In this document: one piece after another, positions 1 through 6,828 of the stretch
Position numbering within the stretch: the stretch's first letter is position 1
Layout of the letters: the number at the start of each line of letters is the position of its first letter
Assembly: GCA_017860375.1 (NCBI GenBank)
Contig: JAGDMB010000103.1
Location: 1 to 7,851, forward strand
Length of the DNA stretch: 7,851 nt
Direction of reading: 5' to 3'
Origin: Bacteroidota bacterium
GTDB taxonomy: Bacteria; Bacteroidota; Bacteroidia; Bacteroidales; UBA10428
The notes under the pieces: model-generated
The model's database searches: none
What the model was told of the DNA's origin: nothing
Seen by the model: the letters and a program-made list of their open reading frames with translations, nothing else
Translations under genes and position numbers: made by a program

Positions 1-1089
1 CGTCAGGTATTCTTCACCGGAAGCGGTAAAAATGACGGTGAAGATCCTTACTTTATCCATTACTACCGCGTCAATTTTGACGGTTCACATCTGACCCTGC
101 TGACCCCCGAAAAGGCGAACCACGAAGCGGTATTTTCAACGGATCATCGCTTTTTAATCGACACCTGGTCAACGGTCAGTCAGCCGCCAATAACGGTATT
201 GCGCACAACAGACAGCAACAGGATAGTTATGCAGGTCGAGCAGGCGGATATCAGTGAATTGCTGAAAGCCGGCTGGCGTGCACCCGAACCTTTCGTTACC
301 AAAGGCAGGGACGGGAAAACGGATATCTGGGGGAACATCTACCGTCCGACAAATTTTGATTCGACACGGAAATATCCCGTGGTGGAGTTCATTTATGCCG
401 GACCCCAGAGTTCCTTTGCACAGAAATCGTTCCGTCCCTATGTATATTTCAGTGGCCTTGCAGAACTGGGCTTTGTTATTGTCCAGATGGACGGCATGGG
501 CACTTCAAACCGCTCGAAAGCCTTTCATGATGTCTGCTGGAAGAATCTGAAAGACGGAGGATTTCCCGACAGGATAATCTGGATTAAAGCGGCTGCGGAT
601 AAATATCCGTTTCTTGATACATCCCGTGTGGGTATCTTTGGCAGCTCTGCTGGCGGGCAGAATGCAATGGCAGCCCTGCTTTTCCACCCTGAATTTTACA
701 AAGCGGCTGTTGCCTCCTGCGGATGTCATGATAACCGGATGGATAAGATCTGGTGGAATGAGCAGTTCATGGGCTATCCTGTCGGACCGCAATATGCGGC
801 GTGCAGCAATGTAGAAAATGCCGGCAAGCTGAAGGGCAATTTGCTTTTGCTTGTAGGTGAACTTGATGACAATGTGGACCCGGCATCCACCATGCAGGTG
901 GTGAATGCCCTGATAAAAGCGAATAAGGATTTTGAACTGCTGGTATTGCCCGGTATGAAGCACACGGGTGGAGGCACATACGGTGAGCGCAAACGCCGCG
1001 ATTTCTTTGTCAGAAACTTACTGGAATTGCAGCCTCCCGACTGGAATGCGATGGAACCAAAAGAAAAACCTAATCATAGTACAAAATGA
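1..1089 (+). CDS. S9 family (DPP-IV-like) serine peptidase, C-terminal part, 5' truncated
   Basis: The frame is open from base 1 to the TGA at 1087-1089 (362 residues), so the start lies outside the window; the TTG at 199 is an internal leucine. About the first 85 residues look like the last blades of a DPP-IV-type beta-propeller, followed by an alpha/beta-hydrolase domain. Visible catalytic features (numbered from base 1) are the oxyanion-type Tyr132 in IYAGP, nucleophile Ser216 in GSSAGG, Asp289 in GELDDNV and His321 in MKHTGGG. The family hydrolyses peptides, classically after proline, in the periplasm or at the cell surface. Residues lining the proline pocket of DPP-IV do not seem conserved here, so prolyl specificity is unproven. 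The stop overlaps the next start by ATGA, indicating translational coupling to the GH127 lipoprotein. Family call is secure; substrate is unknown. Confidence 0.93.
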   Translation, partial: RQVFFTGSGKNDGEDPYFIHYYRVNFDGSHLTLLTPEKANHEAVFSTDHRFLIDTWSTVSQPPITVLRTTDSNRIVMQVEQADISELLKAGWRAPEPFVTKGRDGKTDIWGNIYRPTNFDSTRKYPVVEFIYAGPQSSFAQKSFRPYVYFSGLAELGFVIVQMDGMGTSNRSKAFHDVCWKNLKDGGFPDRIIWIKAAADKYPFLDTSRVGIFGSSAGGQNAMAALLFHPEFYKAAVASCGCHDNRMDKIWWNEQFMGYPVGPQYAACSNVENAGKLKGNLLLLVGELDDNVDPASTMQVVNALIKANKDFELLVLPGMKHTGGGTYGERKRRDFFVRNLLELQPPDWNAMEPKEKPNHSTK

Positions 1090-3449
1090 AAACCATGAAA
1101 AGATTGCTGATCGTTTTACTTGTCCTTGCCGGTTTGTTCACTTCGTGCAAAACGGATAAGGAAGGCACCATTAAAACTGCAGGACCCGAAGTAGTTGAAT
1201 TCAGGGTATTGCCATTCGCTATAACGGATGTGAAACTACTCGATGGTCCCTTTAAGAAGGCAACCGAATTAAACATCCAATCTTTGCTCAAGTATGAACC
1301 CAACCGGTTGCTTGCAGGATTCCGCAGGGAAGCAGGATTGAAACCACGGGCCGAACAATATCACGGATGGGAAGACGAAACTCTTGCCGGTCATAGCCTG
1401 GGTCACTACCTTTCTGCTTGTGCCCTGATGTACCAAACCACAGGGGACAGGCAATTTCTCGACCGGGTCAACTATATAGTCGCTGAGCTTGACACCTGTC
1501 AGCAGGCAGGCAGGAGTGGATATATCGGGGCCAGTAAAAACGCAAGAAAAATCTTTGAAGAAGAGGTGGCAAAAGGGAATATCCGTTCCGGCGGATTTGA
1601 TTTGAATGGTCTCTGGTCGCCTTACTACACTATGCATAAAATTATGGCAGGTCTTCGTGACGCCTATGAATTATGCGATAATAAAACGGCTATTGAGGTG
1701 GAAAAAAAATATGCCGACTGGATCGACGGAATCGTTATTAATTTGCCCGACACCTCAATCCAGAAAATGCTGCATTGTGAACACGGTGGTATCAACGAAA
1801 CATTGGCGGATCTATACGCTGACTCAGGAGATGAAAAATACCTGAAACTGTCTCAAACATTCCACCACAAGGCAATACTTGACTCCCTCCTGATGGGAAA
1901 AGATGTTCTTCCGGGCAAGCATGCCAATACACAAATACCTATCTTAATTGGCGTTTCGCGGCTTTATGAACTAACCGGAAATATGGACGATCGCAAGACA
2001 GCTGAATTTTTCTGGGACCGGGTTGTTCATCACCATTCTTATGTTACCGGAGGGAACTGCAACAACGAATACTTCGGTGAACCTGACAAGCTGCGCAACA
2101 GGCTTGGTCCTTATACAACCGAAACATGCAACGTGTATAATATGCTTAAGTTGACCCGCCACTTGTTTATGTGGCACCCCAATGCCGATGAAGCTGACTT
2201 TTACGAAAGGGCCCTGCTGAACCATATTCATTCCTCCCAGCATCCGGTTGACGGCAGGGTTATTTATAATTTAAGTATCGATATGGGAGGGAAGAAAGAA
2301 TACGAAGATCCTCTTTGGTTCACCTGTTGCGTGGGAACCGGAATGGAGACCCATTCGAAGTATACCGAAGGTATCTATTATCATAATAATGATGAGTTAT
2401 TTGTTAGCCAATTCATTGCCTCGGAACTGCAGTGGAAGGATAAAGGGGTTGTGATAAGGCAGGAAACAGCCTATCCCGATGAGCAGGGTACAACCCTTAC
2501 CATGGATAGTCAGCAGCCCGTTAAATTCACTCTGCAGATACGGTATCCCTACTGGGCAAAAGATGGAATTACCATCGCTGTGAACGGTAAGAACGTCAAA
2601 GTCAAACAGCAGCCCGGTAGTTTTGTTGCCGTTGCAAGGACCTGGCAAAAGGGGGACAAGGTGGAGGTGAAAATGCCTTTTTCGCTCCGGCTTGAAAGCA
2701 TGCCCGACGATTCCAACCGCGTTGCCATCCTTTTCGGGCCGGTAGTTCTGGCCGGTGAGCTTGGTCCCGATCAGGATTCAGCCGTTCATGATCCGCTTTA
2801 TGTGCCGGTTTTGATGACGGAAAAAAGGAATCCTGCCGAATGGACAGAACCGGTCTCCGGCAAGGTGAATGAATTTGTTACAAAAGGGGTCGGGAAACCG
2901 CGGGATGTGCAGTTGAAACCCTTCTATGCCATGCATGAAAGGCATTATTCGATCTTCTGGGATATGTTCACGGAGGAAGCCTGGAATAAGAGAGAACAGG
3001 ATTATATAGAATATCAGTTACGAATGAAAGTCTTGCAGGAAATGACGGTTGATTTCGTCCAGGCCGGTGAAATGCAGCCCGAGCGTGACCATAATTTCAA
3101 AGGGGAAAAGACTTTTCCGGGTTATTTTAAGGAGAGGGGCAACCGCGAGTCAAGAGACGGATGGTTTTCGTTTGACATGAAAGCGTTGCCTGACCAGCCC
3201 CTGTCCCTTGTAGTGGATTACTGGGGTGGATTCCCGGGATCAAAAACATTTGATATCCTGGTGAATAACAAAGTGATAGCCACCGAAAACATCTCCAATA
3301 AAAAAGAAGGGGAATTCATCAGTCCCGAATACAAAATCCCCGTGGAACTCACGAAGGGGCAGCGCAAAATCACCGTGAAATTCCAGGCTCATCCGAAGAA
3401 TGCTGCCGGACCGGTATTTGGGGTGCGGGTGATCAAAAGGGAAAAATAA
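1086..3449 (+). CDS. GH127-type (DUF1680) beta-L-arabinofuranosidase lipoprotein
   Basis: The 787-aa protein starts with a lipoprotein signal peptide (hydrophobic residues 6-19, lipobox LFTSC with lipidation at Cys21), so it is probably membrane-anchored. Residues about 45-430 fit the (alpha/alpha)6 catalytic barrel of DUF1680, followed by a beta-sandwich to about 545. By analogy with the characterised enzyme HypBA1, the zinc-thiolate active site would be Glu346 and Cys348 (TTETCN) with Cys414-Cys415 (FTCCVGTG); Cys414 is the likely nucleophile and Glu332 (FGEPD) the likely acid/base. Such enzymes remove beta-L-arabinofuranose from hydroxyproline-linked arabinans (GH127) or pectic side chains (GH146); I cannot separate these by eye. 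A further 240 or so C-terminal residues match what I recall as accessory modules (DUF4986/DUF6805-like) of Bacteroidota members. ATG 1086 overlaps the peptidase stop; ATG 1095 is an alternative start. No Shine-Dalgarno is present. Confidence 0.92.
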   Translation: MKTMKRLLIVLLVLAGLFTSCKTDKEGTIKTAGPEVVEFRVLPFAITDVKLLDGPFKKATELNIQSLLKYEPNRLLAGFRREAGLKPRAEQYHGWEDETLAGHSLGHYLSACALMYQTTGDRQFLDRVNYIVAELDTCQQAGRSGYIGASKNARKIFEEEVAKGNIRSGGFDLNGLWSPYYTMHKIMAGLRDAYELCDNKTAIEVEKKYADWIDGIVINLPDTSIQKMLHCEHGGINETLADLYADSGDEKYLKLSQTFHHKAILDSLLMGKDVLPGKHANTQIPILIGVSRLYELTGNMDDRKTAEFFWDRVVHHHSYVTGGNCNNEYFGEPDKLRNRLGPYTTETCNVYNMLKLTRHLFMWHPNADEADFYERALLNHIHSSQHPVDGRVIYNLSIDMGGKKEYEDPLWFTCCVGTGMETHSKYTEGIYYHNNDELFVSQFIASELQWKDKGVVIRQETAYPDEQGTTLTMDSQQPVKFTLQIRYPYWAKDGITIAVNGKNVKVKQQPGSFVAVARTWQKGDKVEVKMPFSLRLESMPDDSNRVAILFGPVVLAGELGPDQDSAVHDPLYVPVLMTEKRNPAEWTEPVSGKVNEFVTKGVGKPRDVQLKPFYAMHERHYSIFWDMFTEEAWNKREQDYIEYQLRMKVLQEMTVDFVQAGEMQPERDHNFKGEKTFPGYFKERGNRESRDGWFSFDMKALPDQPLSLVVDYWGGFPGSKTFDILVNNKVIATENISNKKEGEFISPEYKIPVELTKGQRKITVKFQAHPKNAAGPVFGVRVIKREK

Positions 3450-3459
3450 AATGGTTCCT

Positions 3460-4182
3460 CTATGGATTTGACAGGGCCAGTGGTATAATTTTTCCGTTCA
3501 TGAATTTGTGACTGTGCAGGGCAAAATCTCCGATGAATGCGGCTATCTCCTGGGGTTTTACCGGGGCGTTGTAGCCCGGAAAAGCCTGAGCCAGCATTTC
3601 CGTCTGAACGGCACCAAGGGCAAGGCAATTGATAAAAATATTCTTGTCTTTGAATTCCACGGCGAGTGACTCGGTAAGGTTCGCAAGTGCAGCCTTGCTT
3701 GCGCTGTAAAAGGCAAGACCGGGAAATCTGGAGCTTCCCTGGAATCCGCCCATGCTACCGATATTGACAATGTGGGTATCTCCTGCCCTTCCCATGAAAG
3801 GCAATAATTCCCGTATCAACAGGGAAGGCCCCATAAAATTCACGCGGAACATTTTCAGGATCTCCCCGGATCCGATCTGATCAAAGGATTTATTAACCAG
3901 GAATCCGGCGTTGTTGATGAGAATATCCACATGGCTGAGAACTTTGGTAATCGGCTGGAACCTTTTGGAAGGATCAGCCAGAAAATCATCAAAATCAAAT
4001 ATAACGGGAATCAGTTCAGACGTATTATTGAGTGCGGAACATTCAGCGGCCAGCAACTCCAGACCCGGTTTGTTTCTTGACAGCGCAATCACTTTAAAAT
4101 GATCAAGCCGCATAAAGTATTTCGCTGCTTCGAAGCCTATTCCGCGACTGGCACCTGTTATAATAACCGTTCTATTTGGCAT
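3460..4182 (-). CDS. SDR family NAD(P)-dependent oxidoreductase
   Basis: A classical short-chain dehydrogenase of 240 aa, the usual family length. Rossmann-fold markers are in order: cofactor-binding TGASRGIG (residues 9-16), NNAG (90-93), Asn115 in RVNFMG, and the catalytic Ser143 (NIGSMGG), Tyr159 and Lys163 (YSASK). The protein is soluble and cytoplasmic, with no signal peptide. The frame extends upstream to an ATG at 4230, but the start at 4182 places MPNRTVIITGAS exactly at the usual SDR N-terminus, and the extra 16 residues do not look like SDR sequence. The C-terminus (GKIIPLALSNP) lacks the common final 'DGG' element, so it is not a typical FabG, and the substrate cannot be deduced. 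It converges on the GH127 gene with 10 bp between stops and diverges from the outer-membrane gene at 4261. Confidence 0.92.
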   Translation of the reverse strand: MPNRTVIITGASRGIGFEAAKYFMRLDHFKVIALSRNKPGLELLAAECSALNNTSELIPVIFDFDDFLADPSKRFQPITKVLSHVDILINNAGFLVNKSFDQIGSGEILKMFRVNFMGPSLLIRELLPFMGRAGDTHIVNIGSMGGFQGSSRFPGLAFYSASKAALANLTESLAVEFKDKNIFINCLALGAVQTEMLAQAFPGYNAPVKPQEIAAFIGDFALHSHKFMNGKIIPLALSNP

Positions 4183-4207
4183 AATCTTTGAAGTTTCATT
4201 ACTTTTG
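4175..4207 (+). promoter_or_regulatory. Bacteroidota-type promoter for the gene at 4261
   Basis: TTTG at 4175-4178, a 21-nt spacer and TACTTTTG at 4200-4207 match the Bacteroidota sigma-ABfA consensus (TTTG/TTG, about 19-21 nt, TAnnTTTG). Transcription would start near 4213, giving a leader of about 48 nt. The -33 element lies inside the first codons of the opposite-strand SDR gene. The call rests only on the consensus match and position. Confidence 0.55.
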
Positions 4208-4219
4208 CAATCCGGATTG
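4208..4219. promoter_or_regulatory. Perfect 12-bp palindrome between two facing promoters, candidate operator
   Basis: CAATCCGGATTG is a perfect palindrome. It abuts the plus-strand -7 box (4200-4207) and lies 2 bp from the minus-strand -7-like box (4222-4229). With these boxes included, the symmetry extends imperfectly (CTTTTG on one side, CAAAGA on the other). Both predicted start sites fall within it, so a dimeric regulator bound here could block both genes. The palindrome is seen; the operator role is inferred. Confidence 0.4.
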
Positions 4220-4221
4220 TA

Positions 4222-4248
4222 CAAAGACAATCGCAGGTTAAAATTAAA
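4222..4248 (-). promoter_or_regulatory. Possible promoter for the SDR gene
   Basis: On the minus strand TGTCTTTG (complement of 4222-4229) differs from TAnnTTTG at one position. TTT (complement of 4246-4248) lies about 16 nt upstream as a weak -33 element. The start site would be near 4216, about 33 nt before the SDR ATG. The match is modest. Confidence 0.3.
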
Positions 4249-4260
4249 CTTTCTTTTCCT

Positions 4261-4830
4261 ATGAGGTATAAAAAAGCGATACTATCCCTGTTTTGTTCGC
4301 TGTTTTTTACATATGCCGTTGCACAGGAGGTGAAAGAACTTCCCGTCAGGCAGCGTTTGTTCTTTGGTGGTGATCTCGGTTTAAGTTTTGGCACCAACAC
4401 CTATATTCATCTGGCTCCTATTGTCGGTTACAGGATTACCGACCGGTTGTCGGCAGGACTGGGTCCTATTTACATATTTGAAAAAAGCAATTATTATGAT
4501 TATCAGACATCCACTTATGGTGCGAAAGCAATCATGAGTTTCGCGGTAATCAAGAATATAGATGAGTACATGAATATCGGTATTGGCCAAATAATGCTGC
4601 ACGTTGAAAATGAATTCATCAATATGCAGAAGTTGGACTATGTTTCTTCGACCGGCAAGGTTTATGTGCGCGATGAACGTTTCTGGATTGACAATCTGCT
4701 TGCGGGTGCAGGGCTGAATTTTCCTTTTGGAGGGAACGCCGGAATTAACATCTATGTTTTATGGGATATTACGCAAAATGAATACTCCCCTTACTCCAAT
4801 CCCATCATCCGGCTTGGCTTCTATTTCTAG
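4261..4830 (+). CDS. Small secreted outer-membrane beta-barrel-like protein
   Basis: The 189-aa protein begins with a Sec signal peptide (RYKK, hydrophobic stretch to about residue 18, likely cleavage AVA|Q after residue 21), leaving about 168 residues. The mature part has alternating polar/hydrophobic strands rich in Gly and aromatics (LFFGGDLGLSFG, VGYRITDRLSAGLGP, LLAGAGLNFPFGGNAGI) and ends in Phe (IRLGFYF), as is usual for barrels inserted in the outer membrane. The length would suit an eight-stranded barrel. I recognise no specific family and no catalytic motif. It is divergent from the SDR gene, with a shared 78-bp control region containing a palindrome. The first in-frame ATG gives the signal peptide; no Shine-Dalgarno precedes it. 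Localisation is fairly secure, function unknown. Confidence 0.8.
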   Translation: MRYKKAILSLFCSLFFTYAVAQEVKELPVRQRLFFGGDLGLSFGTNTYIHLAPIVGYRITDRLSAGLGPIYIFEKSNYYDYQTSTYGAKAIMSFAVIKNIDEYMNIGIGQIMLHVENEFINMQKLDYVSSTGKVYVRDERFWIDNLLAGAGLNFPFGGNAGINIYVLWDITQNEYSPYSNPIIRLGFYF

Positions 4831-5008
4831 GAGGCTCTGTTTTCAGCAATCACAGACGAATTGATTACGATAGCTGAACAAGGCAATGCAGCCTCACAGC
4901 CTGTTCCGATTGTTATCGGTATGAGAAGTATACAATAGTCGCGATAGTTAACCTGTCCCCGCGCCAAAGACCGTGAGCGCAACGGGATTGGATTTCAGTT
5001 TCGGAATA
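4831..5008. other. Convergent intergenic gap without a clear terminator
   Basis: This 178-bp stretch separates two converging genes. It holds two weak stem possibilities: GAACA-A-GGC (4876-4884) with GCCTGTTC (4899-4906), one base bulged, and CCGAT (4906-4910) with ATCGG (4915-4919). Neither is followed by a T-run on either strand, and they share a base, so they could not both form fully. I see no gene. Confidence 0.5.
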
Positions 5009-6103
5009 TTATCTCCATGAGACTCCTATACCGGCTGTAAACACATTGAATATAGCTCGGGTATAGTCAAAATTGAGGGTGACAATGGACATTTTAAGTC
5101 GAAATCCTATATTTAACCGGGGTTTTCGTATATCTCCATCCTTGTTTTCAAATATCATATCAATAGGATCGAGGGCGGCACTTTCGTTTGTGACCGCAAG
5201 TTCAGTCCCGGTAAAACCTGACAGATCCGCAACCGGATAGTAGCCTTCCAGTTTCAGGTTGGATTTGGTCTGAATGAAACCGGCTCCGCCATAGAAGGTG
5301 ATCACGGGAAGTGTGGCTGCGACCAGAAGGTTAGCTGTATGACTCTCGGCCACGATTTTAAGCTGCTGGTTCTCCCAGGTTATATCGGGGTCGGTGGTGT
5401 TGTCTACCGCATGAATATTGGATGGCGTAACCGATATTCCAACATTGGAGTGCAACTTTGTATATCCATACATGACGGATAACTGGAGTATCGGGAGTTT
5501 TTTCAAACCCGGTATCCATTGTTTGATATCGTGTCTGCCGCCAATGCCCCACAAGCCTATTTCACTTCCTCCCGCTTTGATGTTGGGCAAATAACGTCCC
5601 AGAAGGTCAGTACCTTTGTACAGGCCGACACCTGCCTGAATTGTGGGAGCCGGAACATAGCGCCAGTCAAGGCCCTGTGGCATATCAAAAGCCTTGAGAT
5701 CATATCCATCAATATTATAATTGAGCTGGGGGCCATCTTCTGCGAGACCTGCCACGGTGGGTGTAATGTGATCTGAACTGTTGGCTGGTATAAGGAGTTC
5801 CAATCCAATCTGGTTAATATCAAAAGTCGTAAATTCATCCGGTACCATGGCTGCATTCAGCGTAAAGGAAATTTCAAAACCGCCCGGCTTATGTGCTTCG
5901 GCGGTATTGTACCAACCACCGGCCATGGCGGCGCCGAAGCCGTCCATATAGGGAGAAAGATAGGGCTGGAACAATTTTTCTGCATCTTCTGTTCCGGCAG
6001 CCATCATCTGGCCAAGATTCTTCACCTGGGCATTTGCTGGTGTCATCATAAAAAGGGGAAGGAAAAGGATCAGGGTAAAGCGCCTGCAAAGGATGGTTTT
6101 CAT
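5009..6103 (-). CDS. DUF6588-like secreted outer-membrane protein
   Basis: The 364-aa protein has a Sec signal peptide (CRR, hydrophobic residues 9-20, likely cleavage ANA|Q after residue 25). The start of the mature part (LFQPYLSPYMDGFGAAMAGGWYNTA, written here as positions about 45-69, key run SPYMDGFGAAMAGGWYNTA) resembles what I remember of the Bacteroidota family DUF6588, which has no known function. The rest is a series of amphipathic strands (GFEISFTLNAAM, IGLWGIGGRHDIKQW, LLVAATLPVITFYGGAGF, RLNIGFRLKMSIVTLNFDY), ending in FTAGIGVSWR, which suggests an outer-membrane barrel. The first ATG gives the signal peptide. Upstream, TAAGTTCG (complement of 6127-6134) is one mismatch from the -7 consensus but lacks a well-placed -33 box. 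It stands alone: converging with the gene at 4261 and divergent from the tRNA. Confidence 0.82.
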   Translation of the reverse strand: MKTILCRRFTLILFLPLFMMTPANAQVKNLGQMMAAGTEDAEKLFQPYLSPYMDGFGAAMAGGWYNTAEAHKPGGFEISFTLNAAMVPDEFTTFDINQIGLELLIPANSSDHITPTVAGLAEDGPQLNYNIDGYDLKAFDMPQGLDWRYVPAPTIQAGVGLYKGTDLLGRYLPNIKAGGSEIGLWGIGGRHDIKQWIPGLKKLPILQLSVMYGYTKLHSNVGISVTPSNIHAVDNTTDPDITWENQQLKIVAESHTANLLVAATLPVITFYGGAGFIQTKSNLKLEGYYPVADLSGFTGTELAVTNESAALDPIDMIFENKDGDIRKPRLNIGFRLKMSIVTLNFDYTRAIFNVFTAGIGVSWR

Positions 6104-6193
6104 AGAAGCATTTTTATTGATTTAAACGAACTTACAGGATAATTTACGGACAATTTCATGATTTGTTCCATTATTCATTAAATTTCTTCAGCG

Positions 6194-6212
6194 CCTGTCT
6201 GAATCAGACGGG
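6194..6212. repeat. Small hairpin / near-palindrome between divergent transcripts
   Basis: CCTGTCT (6194-6200) pairs with AGACGGG (6206-6212) around loop GAATC, giving seven pairs including one G-U. As DNA, the core 6197-6209 (GTCTGAATCAGAC) is a perfect odd-length palindrome. It lies between the DUF6588-like gene start and the tRNA promoter. No gene upstream on the plus strand needs a terminator here, so a protein-binding site is equally possible. Confidence 0.35.
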
Positions 6213-6250
6213 TTGTGTTCATTTATCGGGAAAAATTATGCAGGAAAAAA

Positions 6251-6281
6251 TTTTTAAGAATGAAATTAGATAGTATATTTG
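6251..6281 (+). promoter_or_regulatory. Promoter for tRNA-Lys
   Basis: TATATTTG at 6274-6281 matches TAnnTTTG exactly. TTTTT at 6251-6255, 18 nt upstream, can serve as a degenerate -33 element. Transcription would begin near 6287, about 60 nt before the tRNA. Within this leader GCATC (6313-6317) can pair with GATGC (6328-6332). Confidence 0.55.
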
Positions 6282-6348
6282 CAACTCTTTAAAAAAAGCG
6301 CTCTTGTGCAGGGCATCGAATGCATAAGATGCTAATAATTAAAATGTT

Positions 6349-6421
6349 GATCCAGTAGCTCAGCAGGTAGAGCACATCCCTTTTAAGGATGGGGTCTTGG
6401 GTTCGAATCCCAACTGGATCA
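6349..6421 (+). tRNA. tRNA-Lys (anticodon TTT)
   Basis: A full cloverleaf can be drawn: acceptor stem GATCCAG (6349-6355) with CTGGATC (6414-6420), all seven pairs Watson-Crick; D stem GCTC/GAGC; anticodon stem CATCC/GGATG with loop CTTTTAA and anticodon TTT at 6382-6384; variable loop GGGTC; T stem TTGGG/CCCAA with loop TTCGAAT. The discriminator base is A6421. CCA is not encoded, because the next bases are CAA, so it must be added after transcription. Length is 73 nt, no intron. It stands alone with its own promoter and terminator. Confidence 0.97.
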
Positions 6422-6430
6422 CAAATGATT

Positions 6431-6454
6431 GAGGCCGCCTTGTGCGGCCTTTTA
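6431..6454 (+). terminator. Intrinsic terminator of tRNA-Lys
   Basis: AGGCCGC (6432-6438) and GCGGCCT (6444-6450) form a perfect seven-pair GC-rich stem around loop CTTGT. A G-T pair can extend it, and T-rich sequence (6450-6453) follows. It lies 10 nt after the tRNA discriminator base. Confidence 0.85.
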
Positions 6455-6517
6455 TATTCAATATCCGGTTGGGATCACGAGCGGCCTTGTGGATCGGTAA
6501 TGCGGGTGCGAATAATC

Positions 6518-6566
6518 CCGATGGATTGAAGCCAGGTTCGAATCACCGAACCCTTTTGTCCATCGG
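6518..6566. repeat. Long two-part hairpin (49 nt)
   Basis: The outer arms CCGATGGA (6518-6525) and TCCATCGG (6559-6566) are perfect 8-bp complements. Inside them GGTTCG (6535-6540) pairs with CGAACC (6547-6552) around loop AATCAC. GAAG-side bases 6526-6531 can partly pair with CTTTTG (6553-6558), leaving CCA (6532-6534) bulged. The result is a nearly continuous stem-loop. Taken alone, the inner stem followed by CTTTT resembles a weak terminator. Function is unknown. Confidence 0.6.
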
Positions 6567-6591
6567 TATCACAAAATACAATTATATGGCA

Positions 6592-6623
6592 TTGTAATTT
6601 AAATATTTACATGGATATTTTTG
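6592..6623 (+). promoter_or_regulatory. Orphan promoter-like site
   Basis: TTG at 6592-6594 wait-spaced by 21 nt from TATTTTTG at 6616-6623 fits the Bacteroidota consensus fully. A start near 6629 would produce either a leader of about 450 nt for the M20 gene or a short non-coding RNA. The region is AT-rich, so a chance match is quite possible. Confidence 0.3.
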
Positions 6624-6828
6624 TTTTGTATTCATACTTGCATATTTGATTTTCCAATCCTCCATAAACAAAGAATCGCTTCCTATGCCTATGTTAGCTC
6701 AATACTGTTTGCAAATCTTCATTATCTGTTATTTGAAAAGCATAAAACCATACCTTTGGCTTTTCAATCCGTTATTATGATGACATTTATTAAGATCCTT
6801 ATAATTAACCTATTGAAACCATTTTATT

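Noticed and set aside
505..963. 152-aa open frame on the minus strand inside the peptidase
   Set aside because: It lies wholly opposite a well-supported gene and shows no domain, only frame-shadow composition.
199..1089. Start of the S9 peptidase at TTG 199
   Set aside because: The same frame is open to base 1 and the upstream residues (FFTGSG, YYRVNFDG, LLTPE) look like DPP-IV propeller sequence, so 199 is internal.
1269..1637. 122-aa open frame on the minus strand inside the GH127 gene
   Set aside because: Antisense shadow of a conserved coding sequence; no recognisable motif.
4183..4230. N-terminal extension of the SDR to ATG 4230
   Set aside because: The extra 16 residues precede the standard SDR N-terminus and would place the start upstream of the palindrome and promoter-like site.
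4876..4919. Stem-loops in the convergent gap as a bidirectional terminator
   Set aside because: Stems are short or bulged, overlap each other, and have no T-run on either strand.
6100..6111. Three-codon upstream frame ATG CTT CTA TGA overlapping the start of the DUF6588-like gene (minus strand)
   Set aside because: Such a tiny overlapping frame is expected by chance, and there is no ribosome-binding sign for it.
6531..6566. Second tRNA suggested by GGTTCGAATC
   Set aside because: Flanking bases do not form a T stem, and no acceptor, D or anticodon arm can be drawn; the bases pair better as the hairpin loop region.
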